Source: Sphingomonadaceae bacterium
GTDB lineage: Bacteria; Pseudomonadota; Alphaproteobacteria; Sphingomonadales; Sphingomonadaceae
NCBI GenBank assembly: GCA_024236155.1
Contig: JACKLA010000002.1
Span: 186,001 to 250,000 of the forward strand
Length of the DNA: 64,000 nucleotides
Reading direction: 5' to 3'
In this document: positions 1-8,451 of the stretch, piece by piece
Numbering within the stretch: position 1 is the stretch's first letter
Layout of the letters: each line of letters opens with the position of its first letter
The notes under the pieces: model-generated
What the model was told of the DNA's origin: nothing
Database searches by the model: none
The model's input: the letters and a program-made list of their open reading frames with translations, nothing else
Translations under genes and position numbers: made by a program

Positions 1-762
1 CTTGGCAATTGGCATGAACTCGGCGTCGCGCAGGACGGTCTTTGCGACCCGCAGCAGGATGTGCCGGATGACACCCGGCTCTTGGCCGTCATGCAGGTCA
101 ATAACGAGATCGGCACCATCCAGCCGACACTCGACTGGCATCGCAAGGCGAAGGAAATGAACGCGATCTACCTGTGCGATGCGGTGCAGGCCTATGGCAA
201 GGTCGAGGTGACGGGGGCAGATATGATCGCGGTCAGCGCGCACAAGTTGCACGGTCCCAAGGGGATCGGCGCACTGTGGGTGCGCGACGGGGTTGAATTG
301 CAGGAGGCGCAGACCGGCGGCGGGCAAGAGCACGGCCTGCGTTCGGGTACGCTCAGCCCGGCGCTCTGCGCTGGCTTTGGCGCGGCGGCCAAGCTGGCGA
401 AGGACCAGATGGCGCAGGATAGCGAACATGTCGAAACACTGTGGCACCGCGCGCGCGAATTGTTTTCCGACTGGACGCTCAATGGCAGCGAGGATGCGCG
501 CTGGCACGGCAATCTCAATATCCGGCGGGACGGGCTCGATGTGAACCGGCTGATGAGCGATTGCCGCAATGTGATGTTCTCCGCCGGCAGCGCCTGCGCC
601 AGCGGATCGGGTCGCACCAGCCATGTGCTGAAAGCTATCGGGCTGGACGACCGGCAGGCGAAATGCTCCATCCGGCTGGGCTTCGGGCGTTACACCACGC
701 TGGACGACATCGAACAGGCGGCGCAAGCCATCAACGGCGCAGCGGAGGAACAGGGCCTGTGA
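1..762 (+). CDS. Cysteine desulfurase (NifS/IscS-like), 5' end outside window
   Basis: Pyridoxal-phosphate enzyme of the class V aminotransferase fold; it takes sulfur from cysteine and passes it on as a persulfide for Fe-S cluster or thio-cofactor assembly in the cytoplasm. The frame is open from base 1, so the start lies upstream; 253 residues are visible. Seen: the PLP lysine in SAHKLHGPKG (about visible residue 82), the cofactor-binding aspartate in CDAVQ, the RSGT loop, and the mobile catalytic loop SAGSACASGSG with its cysteine (about residue 199). The stop overlaps the next start (GTGA), so it is translationally coupled to the ferredoxin. The family is firm. Whether this is the housekeeping IscS or a NifS-type paralogue cannot be settled without the N-terminus and upstream genes. 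Confidence 0.93.
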   Translation, partial: LGNWHELGVAQDGLCDPQQDVPDDTRLLAVMQVNNEIGTIQPTLDWHRKAKEMNAIYLCDAVQAYGKVEVTGADMIAVSAHKLHGPKGIGALWVRDGVELQEAQTGGGQEHGLRSGTLSPALCAGFGAAAKLAKDQMAQDSEHVETLWHRARELFSDWTLNGSEDARWHGNLNIRRDGLDVNRLMSDCRNVMFSAGSACASGSGRTSHVLKAIGLDDRQAKCSIRLGFGRYTTLDDIEQAAQAINGAAEEQGL

Positions 763-1094
763 GTATTGCGATCACTTTCGTTACCGCCAAGGGTGAGCGC
801 GTCGAAGCACATGGCGAACCGGGCGTCCCGCTGCTCGAAGTGGCGCAGGCCGCCGGGATGCCGCTGGAGGGAACGTGCGAGGGACAGATGGCCTGCTCGA
901 CCTGCCATGTGATCGTCGCATCCGACTGGTTCGACCGCCTGCCCGAAGCGAGCGAGGAAGAGGAAGACATGCTCGACCTCGCCGCCGGTGTGCAGCGCAC
1001 CAGCCGCCTCTCCTGCCAGATCGACCTGACGGAGGAGATGGACGGGCTGGAAGTACGCATCCCCTCCGAGAGCCACGATATGAGCGGGTTTTAG
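759..1094 (+). CDS. [2Fe-2S] ferredoxin, adrenodoxin/ISC type
   Basis: Small electron carrier of 111 residues. Four cluster ligands are visible with the adrenodoxin-type spacing: C40-x5-C46-x2-C49 (CEGQMACSTC) and C86 in RLSCQ. In ISC systems this ferredoxin supplies electrons for cluster assembly, which fits its position directly behind a cysteine desulfurase. The start chosen is GTG at 759, which overlaps the upstream stop by four bases. A much longer reading frame is open upstream but lies over the desulfurase in another phase and is not used. The C-terminus (QIDLTEEMDGLEVRIP) is typical of the family. Confidence 0.93.
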   Translation: MSIAITFVTAKGERVEAHGEPGVPLLEVAQAAGMPLEGTCEGQMACSTCHVIVASDWFDRLPEASEEEEDMLDLAAGVQRTSRLSCQIDLTEEMDGLEVRIPSESHDMSGF

Positions 1095-1157
1095 TATCTA
1101 TTCGCGCTGCGGTTGAACTCACGATCCTATCGCCTATGCTGGCGGAAGGGGGTGTCA

Positions 1158-2012
1158 ATGTTCAGGAAAATCGCATTAATTTCATGTCTTGCACTGGCCG
1201 GGTGCTTTCAGGATGCCGATCCGAACGGGTGGGGCATTTCGCAGCAAAATGCCGATACGCCCGTACCTTTTCGCCAATGGCGCGTGTGCAGATACAACAG
1301 CGCGACACTCAGCCTGAGCGGATGCTTCCAGACCGGGTTTGAAGAAGTCGACCACGGCTATCGCCTGACCAACCCGCAGAACAAGCTGCCCAAATCATTC
1401 CGCCTCCACTCAATGACTGCCGCCTCGATGTTGTTCAATGGCAGCGACAGTTCCTATGGTTACGCGCTGCAGGCGAACACCATGGTGACGCAAGGGCAAG
1501 CATACCTGCTGTTCCTTCCTGAATGCGGCAAAGTGGATGTCAACAAGCTTGCGCCGGGAGACGCCGCTCTATTCGAACGAAATCCGCCGATCTGCAAGTT
1601 TCGGCCAGAAGCAAAGATCGGCGATGTCGAACGGATCATGAAAGCAGCAGCCAACCAGCAGGGCGCGAACAATCATTATGTGATGTTTGAGCCCGGTGCA
1701 AAAGTTCACCTGAAGCGCGGAACCGCCCCGTCCGATGGCTCAGGTTTCGATGGCGCGCCGCAGGATATCAGGAGCCGGGCCAATGACTGGCTCAGGACGG
1801 CATCGCGCAAGTGGTTCGTCAACAAATACGACAGCGGCAGTGTCTCTTCGGCAAGCCTGATTAGCGGTGATTTTTACTCGGGCGAAGGGCGTGTGCGGGT
1901 CAATTACACGATCAATGGTGGGCGCAGTGCCAGCGCCACGGTCGTACTCAGCAACGGCAAACCGCGCTGCATCGATTATGGCGATCTGACGGGGTGCCGT
2001 CCTTTTCCCTAA
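1158..2012 (+). CDS. Putative lipoprotein, unrecognised family
   Basis: Protein of 284 residues with a clear type II signal: MFRKIALISCLALAGC, lipobox LAGC at residues 13-16. It is therefore probably lipid-anchored, on the periplasmic side of a membrane. The start at 1158 is preceded by a good ribosome binding site (GGAAGGGGG); the frame is open further upstream, but that stretch does not look like protein. The mature part has several scattered cysteines and no motif I recognise. It follows the ferredoxin after 63 bases and is followed by terminator-like hairpins, so it may be its own unit. Function unknown. Confidence 0.8.
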   Translation: MFRKIALISCLALAGCFQDADPNGWGISQQNADTPVPFRQWRVCRYNSATLSLSGCFQTGFEEVDHGYRLTNPQNKLPKSFRLHSMTAASMLFNGSDSSYGYALQANTMVTQGQAYLLFLPECGKVDVNKLAPGDAALFERNPPICKFRPEAKIGDVERIMKAAANQQGANNHYVMFEPGAKVHLKRGTAPSDGSGFDGAPQDIRSRANDWLRTASRKWFVNKYDSGSVSSASLISGDFYSGEGRVRVNYTINGGRSASATVVLSNGKPRCIDYGDLTGCRPFP

Positions 2013-2034
2013 TTGAGATAGCGACGCAAAAAAC

Positions 2035-2074
2035 GAAGGGGTGCCGTGGGGGAGATGCGAGTGGGCACCCCTTC
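2035..2074. terminator. Hairpin between convergent genes (11-bp perfect stem)
   Basis: GAAGGGGTGCC (2035-2045) pairs perfectly with GGCACCCCTTC (2064-2074) across an 18-base loop. It lies between the stop of the lipoprotein gene and the stop of the opposing DUF4349 gene, a usual place for a bidirectional transcription end. There is no long T run, so intrinsic termination is likely but not certain. Confidence 0.5.
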
Positions 2075-2080
2075 TCGGGG

Positions 2081-2103
2081 TGCCTGCCGTGGAGTGGCAG
2101 GCA
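2081..2103. terminator. Second hairpin between the same convergent genes
   Basis: TGCCTGCC (2081-2088) pairs with GGCAGGCA (2096-2103) across a 7-base loop, ending 10 bases before the stop of the DUF4349 gene. It probably ends transcription of that leftward gene or supports the neighbouring hairpin. Confidence 0.45.
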
Positions 2104-2113
2104 ACCGTGTATG

Positions 2114-3067
2114 CTACGTTTCGGTGTGAGCGGGCTTGCCGGTGAACCGGCGGTTGATTGCGCGGCCGCCCCAGATCAGTCCGCCGACCGGCAGCAGCAC
2201 CGCAGCCAGCATGATCAGCGTGGCAAACACGAAGCCGAGGATCGAGCCGAGTGAGTCCACCGCGCCCTTGATCGGCGAAACGAAATCGCTCGCCACCGGG
2301 GTACCGCTTTCATAGGTGATGTTGACCCGGGTGAAGGCCACGCGGCCCTTCATCTCCTCGACCCAGCTGCGGGCCTGGTCGATCTCCTGGTTGACCTGCG
2401 CCACGCTGCGCTCTGCCTCGACCAGTTCGGCGACGCTGCCCTTGCGGGTCTTGAGCACTTCCAGCAGCCGGTCACGCAGCACGGTGCGCGCGCGCAGGCG
2501 GGCTTCGGTGTCGACAATCTGCTTCGACAAGTCCTCGCCCTCGATCGAATGGGTCACCTGTTCACCGTCGAGCATTTCGGCCTCGCCTGCCAGCAACCCG
2601 CCGAATGCGCGCGCCTTGTCCGATGCGACGGCAAGCTGGAGCGAGCCGCTGGCATAGTCGCCTTCCTCGCCGCTGTGGTCCATCGACAGGATGCGGCAGC
2701 TATATGGCCCCTGGCTTTCGCACAGGTCGGCATGTTCCTGCTGCAGCTTGGCTATATTGTCGCCCGGCAGGCTGAAGCCGTAGTGATAGACATAGGCGAT
2801 CTTGGGGATCGACAGCGGGATGTCGAGATCGGGGATCTGCTTGCCGATAGGGTTCGCCACTTTGCCGGTTGTGGCGGTATCGGCCGGAGCCTCTGCCATC
2901 TCCGCCGCAGCCTCGGTGCCCTCATATGCCGTGTCGGCCACGGCTTCTTCCGCAGCCATTTCATCGCTCGATTGCGAGCAGGCGGAGAGCATCGTGCCCG
3001 CCGCCAGCATGGCCATCAAACCGATACGAAACCCTCTTCCTGTACCCCTCATGGTATTCTGCCTCAT
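2114..3067 (-). CDS. DUF4349 domain lipoprotein with C-terminal membrane helix
   Basis: Protein of 317 residues. A lipoprotein signal ends in the lipobox LSAC after the stretch GLMAMLAAGTM. An acidic, Ala/Glu-rich linker follows, then a globular part, a coiled coil (charged heptads around TEARLRARTVLRDRLLEVL through SWVEEMKGRV), and one strong membrane helix near the C-terminus (FVFATLIMLAAVLLPVGG). This layout is that of the DUF4349 family, whose function is not established. The start at 3067 is chosen because AAAAGGAGG lies just upstream of it; the frame is open 35 codons further but without a comparable site. The 283 bases between this start and the divergent gene at 3351 are AT-rich and probably hold both promoters. 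Confidence 0.85.
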   Translation of the reverse strand: MRQNTMRGTGRGFRIGLMAMLAAGTMLSACSQSSDEMAAEEAVADTAYEGTEAAAEMAEAPADTATTGKVANPIGKQIPDLDIPLSIPKIAYVYHYGFSLPGDNIAKLQQEHADLCESQGPYSCRILSMDHSGEEGDYASGSLQLAVASDKARAFGGLLAGEAEMLDGEQVTHSIEGEDLSKQIVDTEARLRARTVLRDRLLEVLKTRKGSVAELVEAERSVAQVNQEIDQARSWVEEMKGRVAFTRVNITYESGTPVASDFVSPIKGAVDSLGSILGFVFATLIMLAAVLLPVGGLIWGGRAINRRFTGKPAHTET

Positions 3068-3350
3068 TTTAGCCTCCTTTTCGCCATAATTTAGACACAA
3101 TTGGGCGAGGCCTGCCACATTCGTCAAGCGCAAAATGCAAAAAGCCCAACCGAATTGCTGTGGAATGGCCATTCAAGTATCTGATTTTATGATGTTATCT
3201 GGTGTGATTTTCGTCTCCCCGGCGAGACGGGAAATGAGCGGATGAATTAAGGCAGCGATGCAATTCGGCTTGCGACTCGTGGGCGAATTGGCAACCGCGA
3301 TGGACCCTGCCGCCGGGCCTGCTAGGAACAACCGCATAGAGGAGGGAGTG

Positions 3351-4268
3351 ATGGCTTTTGACCGATTGATCCTGACGCTGTTTGCAGCAGCGTCGGTCAC
3401 CAGCGCGGCGCAGGCGCAGGGTGCGGGCGAAGATGCGCCGCCCCCTGCCTTTCCGGAAACCGAGATATTCCTGTTCGATTATGACGCTGGCAGCGCGGGC
3501 GATGCGCTGTCGAACGGCCGCAACGTCACCCAGCGCACGGGCTACGACAACCAGCCCTATTTCACGCCGGGCGGCGAAACCTTCCTCTATTCACGCGATG
3601 ACGGGACGCAGACCGATATCTGGGAATACGATATCGCGCGCGGCACCCATACGCAGATCACCCGCACACCCGAATCCGAATTCTCGCCCACGCCGTCGCC
3701 TGACAACCGGACCATCACCATGGTGTTCGAGCGCAACAATTCGATCTGGCAGATCGACCGCAGCGCGCCCGACAAGCCGGAATGGGTGCTGGAGGCGTCA
3801 GGCGTTACCGAACCGGTCGGTTATTTCGCGCGCGACCATGAACTGGGCAATGTCTTCTACTGGTCACGCTATGGCTTCAACGTCGCGCTGACCAGTGCGG
3901 ACGAGCCGGCCTACCACTTCATTACCGGCCATGCGGTGCCCTCGACCCCGCACCTGGTGCCCAGGACCACCCATTTCAGCTTCGTCCACCGCCAGACCAA
4001 CGAGGAAGTGTGGATCAAGGAATTCGACCCCGACAACAAATCGATCCGCCCGCTGACACCGCTGGTCGGCACCAACGCCAACTACAGCTGGACCCCCGAC
4101 GGCGCGATCCTGCAGATCGAAGGGACGAAGCTTTACAGGTGGCGCGAGGGAGGAAAGGGCTGGAAGGTGATTGCTGATTTGGCCGATCATGGCATTGCGT
4201 CGGCAAACCGGATTGCCGTCAGCCCGGACGGGAAGCGGATTGCGGTTGTGGGGTTGGCGAGAGAGTAA
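3351..4268 (+). CDS. Secreted TolB-like/PD40 beta-propeller protein
   Basis: Protein of 305 residues with a Sec signal peptide (MAFDRLILTLFAAASVTSAAQAQG, likely cut after AQA). The mature part contains PD40-type propeller strands such as DNQPYFTPGGETFLYSRDDG, EFSPTPSPDNRTITMVF and RIAVSPDGKRIAVV, as in TolB and prolyl-oligopeptidase propellers. There is no peptidase domain behind the propeller, so it is probably a periplasmic binding or scaffold protein. The start at 3351 is supported by GGAGGGAGTG directly upstream; a longer in-frame start at 3258 would place coding sequence in front of the signal peptide. Specific role unknown. Confidence 0.8.
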   Translation: MAFDRLILTLFAAASVTSAAQAQGAGEDAPPPAFPETEIFLFDYDAGSAGDALSNGRNVTQRTGYDNQPYFTPGGETFLYSRDDGTQTDIWEYDIARGTHTQITRTPESEFSPTPSPDNRTITMVFERNNSIWQIDRSAPDKPEWVLEASGVTEPVGYFARDHELGNVFYWSRYGFNVALTSADEPAYHFITGHAVPSTPHLVPRTTHFSFVHRQTNEEVWIKEFDPDNKSIRPLTPLVGTNANYSWTPDGAILQIEGTKLYRWREGGKGWKVIADLADHGIASANRIAVSPDGKRIAVVGLARE

Positions 4269-4386
4269 GGCCAATTTGGTCAGCTCCCTATTGGGAGTGT
4301 TTAGAACGGCCCATTTGCTTGTTGCGGTGTCTGCCGCTGTTGTCGATCCCGTTGCGGCGGACTGCAGAACCATATAGCTCTGAGAG

Positions 4387-4803
4387 GTGGTTCCTGATCA
4401 TCTCCTAAGATTCCCAACTCGCGCTGCCATCGATGCCTTGGCGTTACGATTCGACCTGCCCAACACACCTCAGATGCAGGACTGGGAGTTTGAAGTAGCA
4501 GACGCCAATCGCATTGATGAATTTCTATCGGCCTATCAGTCTCAGGAGCTGACTGATGATGAACGATTCACCCTCATGGAGATGATCATCCAGTCGTTCG
4601 AGGATCTTGGGGAATCTCTGCAGGCCGACAATCGATGGCAGTCAGCGATCGATCTTCTCGATGCGAATATCCGGTTGCACGCTCACTCAGTCTGGTACTG
4701 GTCATGTCTTGAAGAGTCAGGCAGCGGGGATCTATTTTTTGTGTCGCCATCAATTCGGGTTTTGTTGCAGAAGCATTTTGCCGATCTAATAAAGTCAAAA
4801 TAG
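4387..4803 (+). CDS. Small acidic protein, unrecognised
   Basis: Frame of 138 residues starting at GTG 4387; a stop lies directly upstream at 4381-4383, so it cannot begin earlier. The ribosome binding site is poor (GAGAGG abuts the start), and an internal ATG at 4474 is possible. The product is soluble, acidic and rich in aromatic residues (e.g. ERFTLMEMIIQSFEDLGE and HSVWYWSCLEE). I do not recognise the family. Codon use is visibly more AT-rich than in the neighbours, which suggests a recently acquired gene. It sits alone between the propeller gene and parC. Confidence 0.5.
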   Translation: MVPDHLLRFPTRAAIDALALRFDLPNTPQMQDWEFEVADANRIDEFLSAYQSQELTDDERFTLMEMIIQSFEDLGESLQADNRWQSAIDLLDANIRLHAHSVWYWSCLEESGSGDLFFVSPSIRVLLQKHFADLIKSK

Positions 4804-4931
4804 CGCCTCTGAGATATTTCCTCCCAAACCCTTCTATCGGTGCTACGTTTCACTGGTCGCCAACTCCGCTTCCCCAATCCTGTGGAAACCCCTCTCCCTA
4901 GCGCCGCGCCTCCTTGCTAGATGGTCAGGCA

Positions 4932-7244
4932 ATGTCCGATCCGACCGAAATCACCGAGCCCGATCCGTTCGACGCCATCGTCGATGCGCCGTTCGATTCT
5001 GCGCTGTCCGAGCGCTATCTCGTCTATGCGCTGTCGACCATCACCGCGCGGTCGCTGCCCGACCTGCGGGACGGGCTGAAGCCGGTCCATCGCCGCCTGC
5101 TTTGGACCATGCGGCAGCTCAAACTCGACCCGACCAATGCGTTCAAGAAGAGCGCGCGCGTGGTCGGCGAGGTGATCGGCAAATACCACCCGCATGGCGA
5201 TGCGGCTGCTTACGATGCGATGGTCCGCCTCGCGCAGGATTTTGCGCTGCGTTATCCGCTGGTCGAGGGGCAGGGGAATTTCGGCAATATCGATGGCGAT
5301 AACGCCGCCGCCTATCGCTACACCGAAGCGCGGCTGACGCGCACCGCGATGAACCTGATGGCCGGGCTGGATGAAGGCACGGTCGATTTCATCCCGACCT
5401 ATAATGGCGAAGAGCAGGAACCCGAGCTGATGCCCGGCCTGTTTCCCAACCTGCTGGCCAATGGCGCGAGCGGGATCGCAGTGGGTATGGCGACCAATAT
5501 CCCGAGCCACAATGTCCACGAGATCATCGATGCGACGCTGGACCTGATCGACAACCCGCATGTCGAGCACGCGCGGCTGATGGAAATCTTCAAGGGGCCG
5601 GACCTCCCGACCGGTGGCCTGATCGTCGACAGCCCCGAGGTGATCTCCAACGCCTATGAGACAGGTCGCGGCAGTTTCCGTATTCGCGGGCGTTTCCATG
5701 CTACCGAAGCGGAGAAGGCGGAGGATCGCGATGCCGGGATCGAGCGGCTTGGCGGCGGGCAGTGGCAGCTGGTCATCAGCGAGATTCCCTACCAGGTGCA
5801 GAAGGGCAAGCTGATCGAGCAGATCGCCCAGCTGATCGCCGACAAGAAGCTGCCGATCCTTGAGGATGTGCGCGACGAGAGCGACGAGAATATCCGCATC
5901 GTGCTGGTACCACGCAGCCGCAATGTCGATCCGGAATTGCTGAAAGAAACGCTCTACAAGCTGACCGATCTGGAAACGCGGTTCGGGCTCAACATGAATG
6001 TGCTCGATGCAACACGGACCCCGATGGTCATGGGGCTGAAGGAACTGCTGACCCACTGGACCGCGAGCCAGATCGATATCCTCCAGCGCCGTAGCCAGCA
6101 CCGGCTCGACCAGATCGCGCGGCGGCTGGAACTGGTCGAAGGCTATATCATCGCCTTCCTCAACCTCGACCGGGTGATCGAAATCATCCGTTACGAAGAC
6201 GATCCCAAGGCGGTGATGATGGATGAATTCTCCATCACCGACCGGCAGGCCGAAGCCATCCTCAACATGCGGCTGCGATCCTTGCGCAAGCTGGAGGAAA
6301 TGGAGTTGCGGCAGGAGAAGGACGAGCTGCTGAAAGAGCAGGACGAACTGGAGAAACTGCTCGGCTCGCCCGCCCGCCAGCGCACCCGGCTGAAGCGCGA
6401 TCTCGCCAGCCTGCGCAAGGAATATGCCGAAGATACCGCGCTCGGTGCCCGCCGCACGACCATTGCCGAAGCGGCCCCGGCGGTCGAATTCAGCATGGAT
6501 GCGATGATCGAGAAGGAACCGATCACCGTGGTGCTGAGCCAGAAGGGCTGGGTGCGCGGCGCGAAGGGGCATGTCGACCTTGCGGCATCGGAAGACGGGA
6601 TGGGCGATTTCAAATACAAGGAAGGCGACGGCCCGGCCTTCGCGGTCCATGCCCAGACCACCGACAAGCTGCTGATCGCTGCCGACAATGGCCGCATCTA
6701 CACGCTGGGCGGTGACAAGCTGCCCGGCGCGCGCGGCTTTGGCGAGCCGGTGCGCAACATGCTCGATATCGATGCGGAGGCGCAGATCGCCGGATTGATC
6801 GTGCACAAGGCGAAGGGCCAGCTGCTGCTCGCCGCGACAACGGGCAAGGGCTTTGCCGCCGCAACCGACGAAATCCTCGCCGAGACGAAAAAGGGCAAGC
6901 AGGTCGTCAACCTCAAGGGCGATGCGAAGCTGCAGGTCGTGCGCCCGATCCCCGAAGAGCACGATCACATCGCGGTGGTGGGTGACAACCGCAAGCTGGT
7001 GGTGTTCAGCCTCGAGGAACTGCCGATGCTCGCGCGCGGGCAGGGTGTGACGTTGCAACGCTATCGCGATGGCGGCCTCAGCGACGCGACGACTTTCAAG
7101 CTGGAGGACGGCCTCAGCTGGCAGATGGGCGGCAAGGGCGACCGCACCCGGACCGAGGGCGAGATCTGGCAATGGAAGGTCGCGCGCGGGGCAGCGGGCC
7201 GGATGCCGCCGCAGGGCTTCCCGAGGGACAACCGGTTCGGTTGA
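4932..7244 (+). CDS. parC: DNA topoisomerase IV subunit A
   Basis: Breakage-reunion subunit of the type IIA enzyme that, with ParE, unlinks daughter chromosomes. 770 residues, normal for alphaproteobacterial ParC. The catalytic tyrosine is Y130 in AAYRYTEARL. The quinolone-determining stretch reads HPHGD-A91-A-A-Y-D95. The middle carries the coiled-coil arm and the C-terminal part the beta-pinwheel domain (VRGAKGH near the first blade). The start is ATG 4932; an in-frame TTG at 4914 is less likely. parE is not in this window. Alanine at position 91, where E. coli ParC has serine 80, is noted in the findings. Confidence 0.97.
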   Translation: MSDPTEITEPDPFDAIVDAPFDSALSERYLVYALSTITARSLPDLRDGLKPVHRRLLWTMRQLKLDPTNAFKKSARVVGEVIGKYHPHGDAAAYDAMVRLAQDFALRYPLVEGQGNFGNIDGDNAAAYRYTEARLTRTAMNLMAGLDEGTVDFIPTYNGEEQEPELMPGLFPNLLANGASGIAVGMATNIPSHNVHEIIDATLDLIDNPHVEHARLMEIFKGPDLPTGGLIVDSPEVISNAYETGRGSFRIRGRFHATEAEKAEDRDAGIERLGGGQWQLVISEIPYQVQKGKLIEQIAQLIADKKLPILEDVRDESDENIRIVLVPRSRNVDPELLKETLYKLTDLETRFGLNMNVLDATRTPMVMGLKELLTHWTASQIDILQRRSQHRLDQIARRLELVEGYIIAFLNLDRVIEIIRYEDDPKAVMMDEFSITDRQAEAILNMRLRSLRKLEEMELRQEKDELLKEQDELEKLLGSPARQRTRLKRDLASLRKEYAEDTALGARRTTIAEAAPAVEFSMDAMIEKEPITVVLSQKGWVRGAKGHVDLAASEDGMGDFKYKEGDGPAFAVHAQTTDKLLIAADNGRIYTLGGDKLPGARGFGEPVRNMLDIDAEAQIAGLIVHKAKGQLLLAATTGKGFAAATDEILAETKKGKQVVNLKGDAKLQVVRPIPEEHDHIAVVGDNRKLVVFSLEELPMLARGQGVTLQRYRDGGLSDATTFKLEDGLSWQMGGKGDRTRTEGEIWQWKVARGAAGRMPPQGFPRDNRFG

Positions 7245-7250
7245 TACCCG

Positions 7251-8429
7251 TCAGAGCGCGGACAATTCCTCGCCCAGCAATTCCTCCACCCGCGCGCGGT
7301 CGGGGAAGCCTTCGGCAACCCAGCGGGCCTCGACCGTTCTCAGCACACGGGCGACCTCCGGCCCCGCCTGAACGCCGCGCTGTACGATCTCGCCACCTTT
7401 CAGCGGCAGCTGCGGCACCACCCAGTCGCGCAGGGCAGAGGTATCCGCACCCGCCAGCAACAGCCGGTCACGCGCACAATCCAGCCCCTCGGCATAAGCG
7501 AGCGCACGGGGTGTCTCGGCATCCGATGGCTTGCGTTCGGCGATGCACACCAGCCGGTCACGCTGGGCGCGGGAGAGGCGCAGCCGTGCGGCAACCGTTT
7601 CGACCACGGGAGGCAGTGAGGGGAGCAGGGCAGCCAGCCGGCGCACGCCATCGGGGGCTGCACCTTCACGCAGTTCTGCCGCCACCAGCTTTTCCAGCTC
7701 GCCCAGCTCATGCGCGCCACTTTCGGGCAGCACCACCGGCAGCACCCCCAGCTTGCGCATCCGCGCGATGGTCGGTGCAGGGTCGGGCAGGGCGAGCAGG
7801 TTCAGCAATTCCATCGCCACGCGCTCGCGGCTCAGGCCCTTGAGCGTATCGGCCAGTTCGCTGCACGCGGCCTCTGCCTCTTCGTCCAGCTCCGCCCCGA
7901 ACCGCGCCTGGAACCGGAAATAGCGGAGGATACGTAGGTGGTCCTCACGGATTCGTTCATGCGCATCGCCGATGAAGCGGACACGGCGGGTCGCAAGGTC
8001 TTCTAACCCGCCGAAATAATCCGAAATCTGCAGGGTTTCGGGATGCGCATAGAGCGCATTGATCGTGAAATCCCGCCGCGCGGCGTCCTCTTGCCAGTCC
8101 TCTGCAAAAGCGACTGTCGCGCGGCGGCCATCGGTCGAGACATCCTTGCGCAAAGTCGTCACCTCAACCGGCCCGTCAGGCAGGATCGCGGTGATCGTGC
8201 CATGGTCGATACCGGTGGGGACGGTGCGAATACCGGCGGCGTTGCACAGTTCGATTACTCGTTCGGGCAGGTGGGTCGTTGCCGCATCGACATCCTTCAC
8301 CGCGATATCGAGCAGCGTGTCGCGCACCGCACCGCCGACCCAGCGCATGCTTTCCGCGCCAAGCGCCGCAACCAGCTGCGCGCAGTCGGCACGCTGGGTC
8401 CATGGGGCGGGGGGCAATGTTGCGGTCAT
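7251..8429 (-). CDS. cca: CCA tRNA nucleotidyltransferase / poly(A) polymerase family
   Basis: Adds or repairs the 3'-CCA of tRNAs using CTP and ATP. 392 residues. Class II nucleotidyltransferase signatures: WVGGAVRDTLLD (P-loop), KDVDAAT with the metal-binding aspartates, RRDFTINAL, and the RNA-binding RILRYFRFQARFG. The start at 8429 (MTATLPP) is taken because the sequence upstream overlaps the neighbouring Nudix gene. Together with the Nudix, DUF1285 and GNAT genes it forms a leftward block; the stop is 6 bases from the convergent parC stop. The tRNA-Phe gene in this window already encodes CCA, so here the enzyme may act mainly in repair or on other tRNAs (inference). Confidence 0.94.
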   Translation of the reverse strand: MTATLPPAPWTQRADCAQLVAALGAESMRWVGGAVRDTLLDIAVKDVDAATTHLPERVIELCNAAGIRTVPTGIDHGTITAILPDGPVEVTTLRKDVSTDGRRATVAFAEDWQEDAARRDFTINALYAHPETLQISDYFGGLEDLATRRVRFIGDAHERIREDHLRILRYFRFQARFGAELDEEAEAACSELADTLKGLSRERVAMELLNLLALPDPAPTIARMRKLGVLPVVLPESGAHELGELEKLVAAELREGAAPDGVRRLAALLPSLPPVVETVAARLRLSRAQRDRLVCIAERKPSDAETPRALAYAEGLDCARDRLLLAGADTSALRDWVVPQLPLKGGEIVQRGVQAGPEVARVLRTVEARWVAEGFPDRARVEELLGEELSAL

Positions 8430-8451
8430 GGCGGGCTGATAGTCGCTTGCG

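Noticed and set aside
4917..7172. 751-codon open frame on the minus strand opposite parC
   Set aside because: A shadow of parC, caused by GC-rich codon use. The translated product has no fold-like pattern, and parC is certain.
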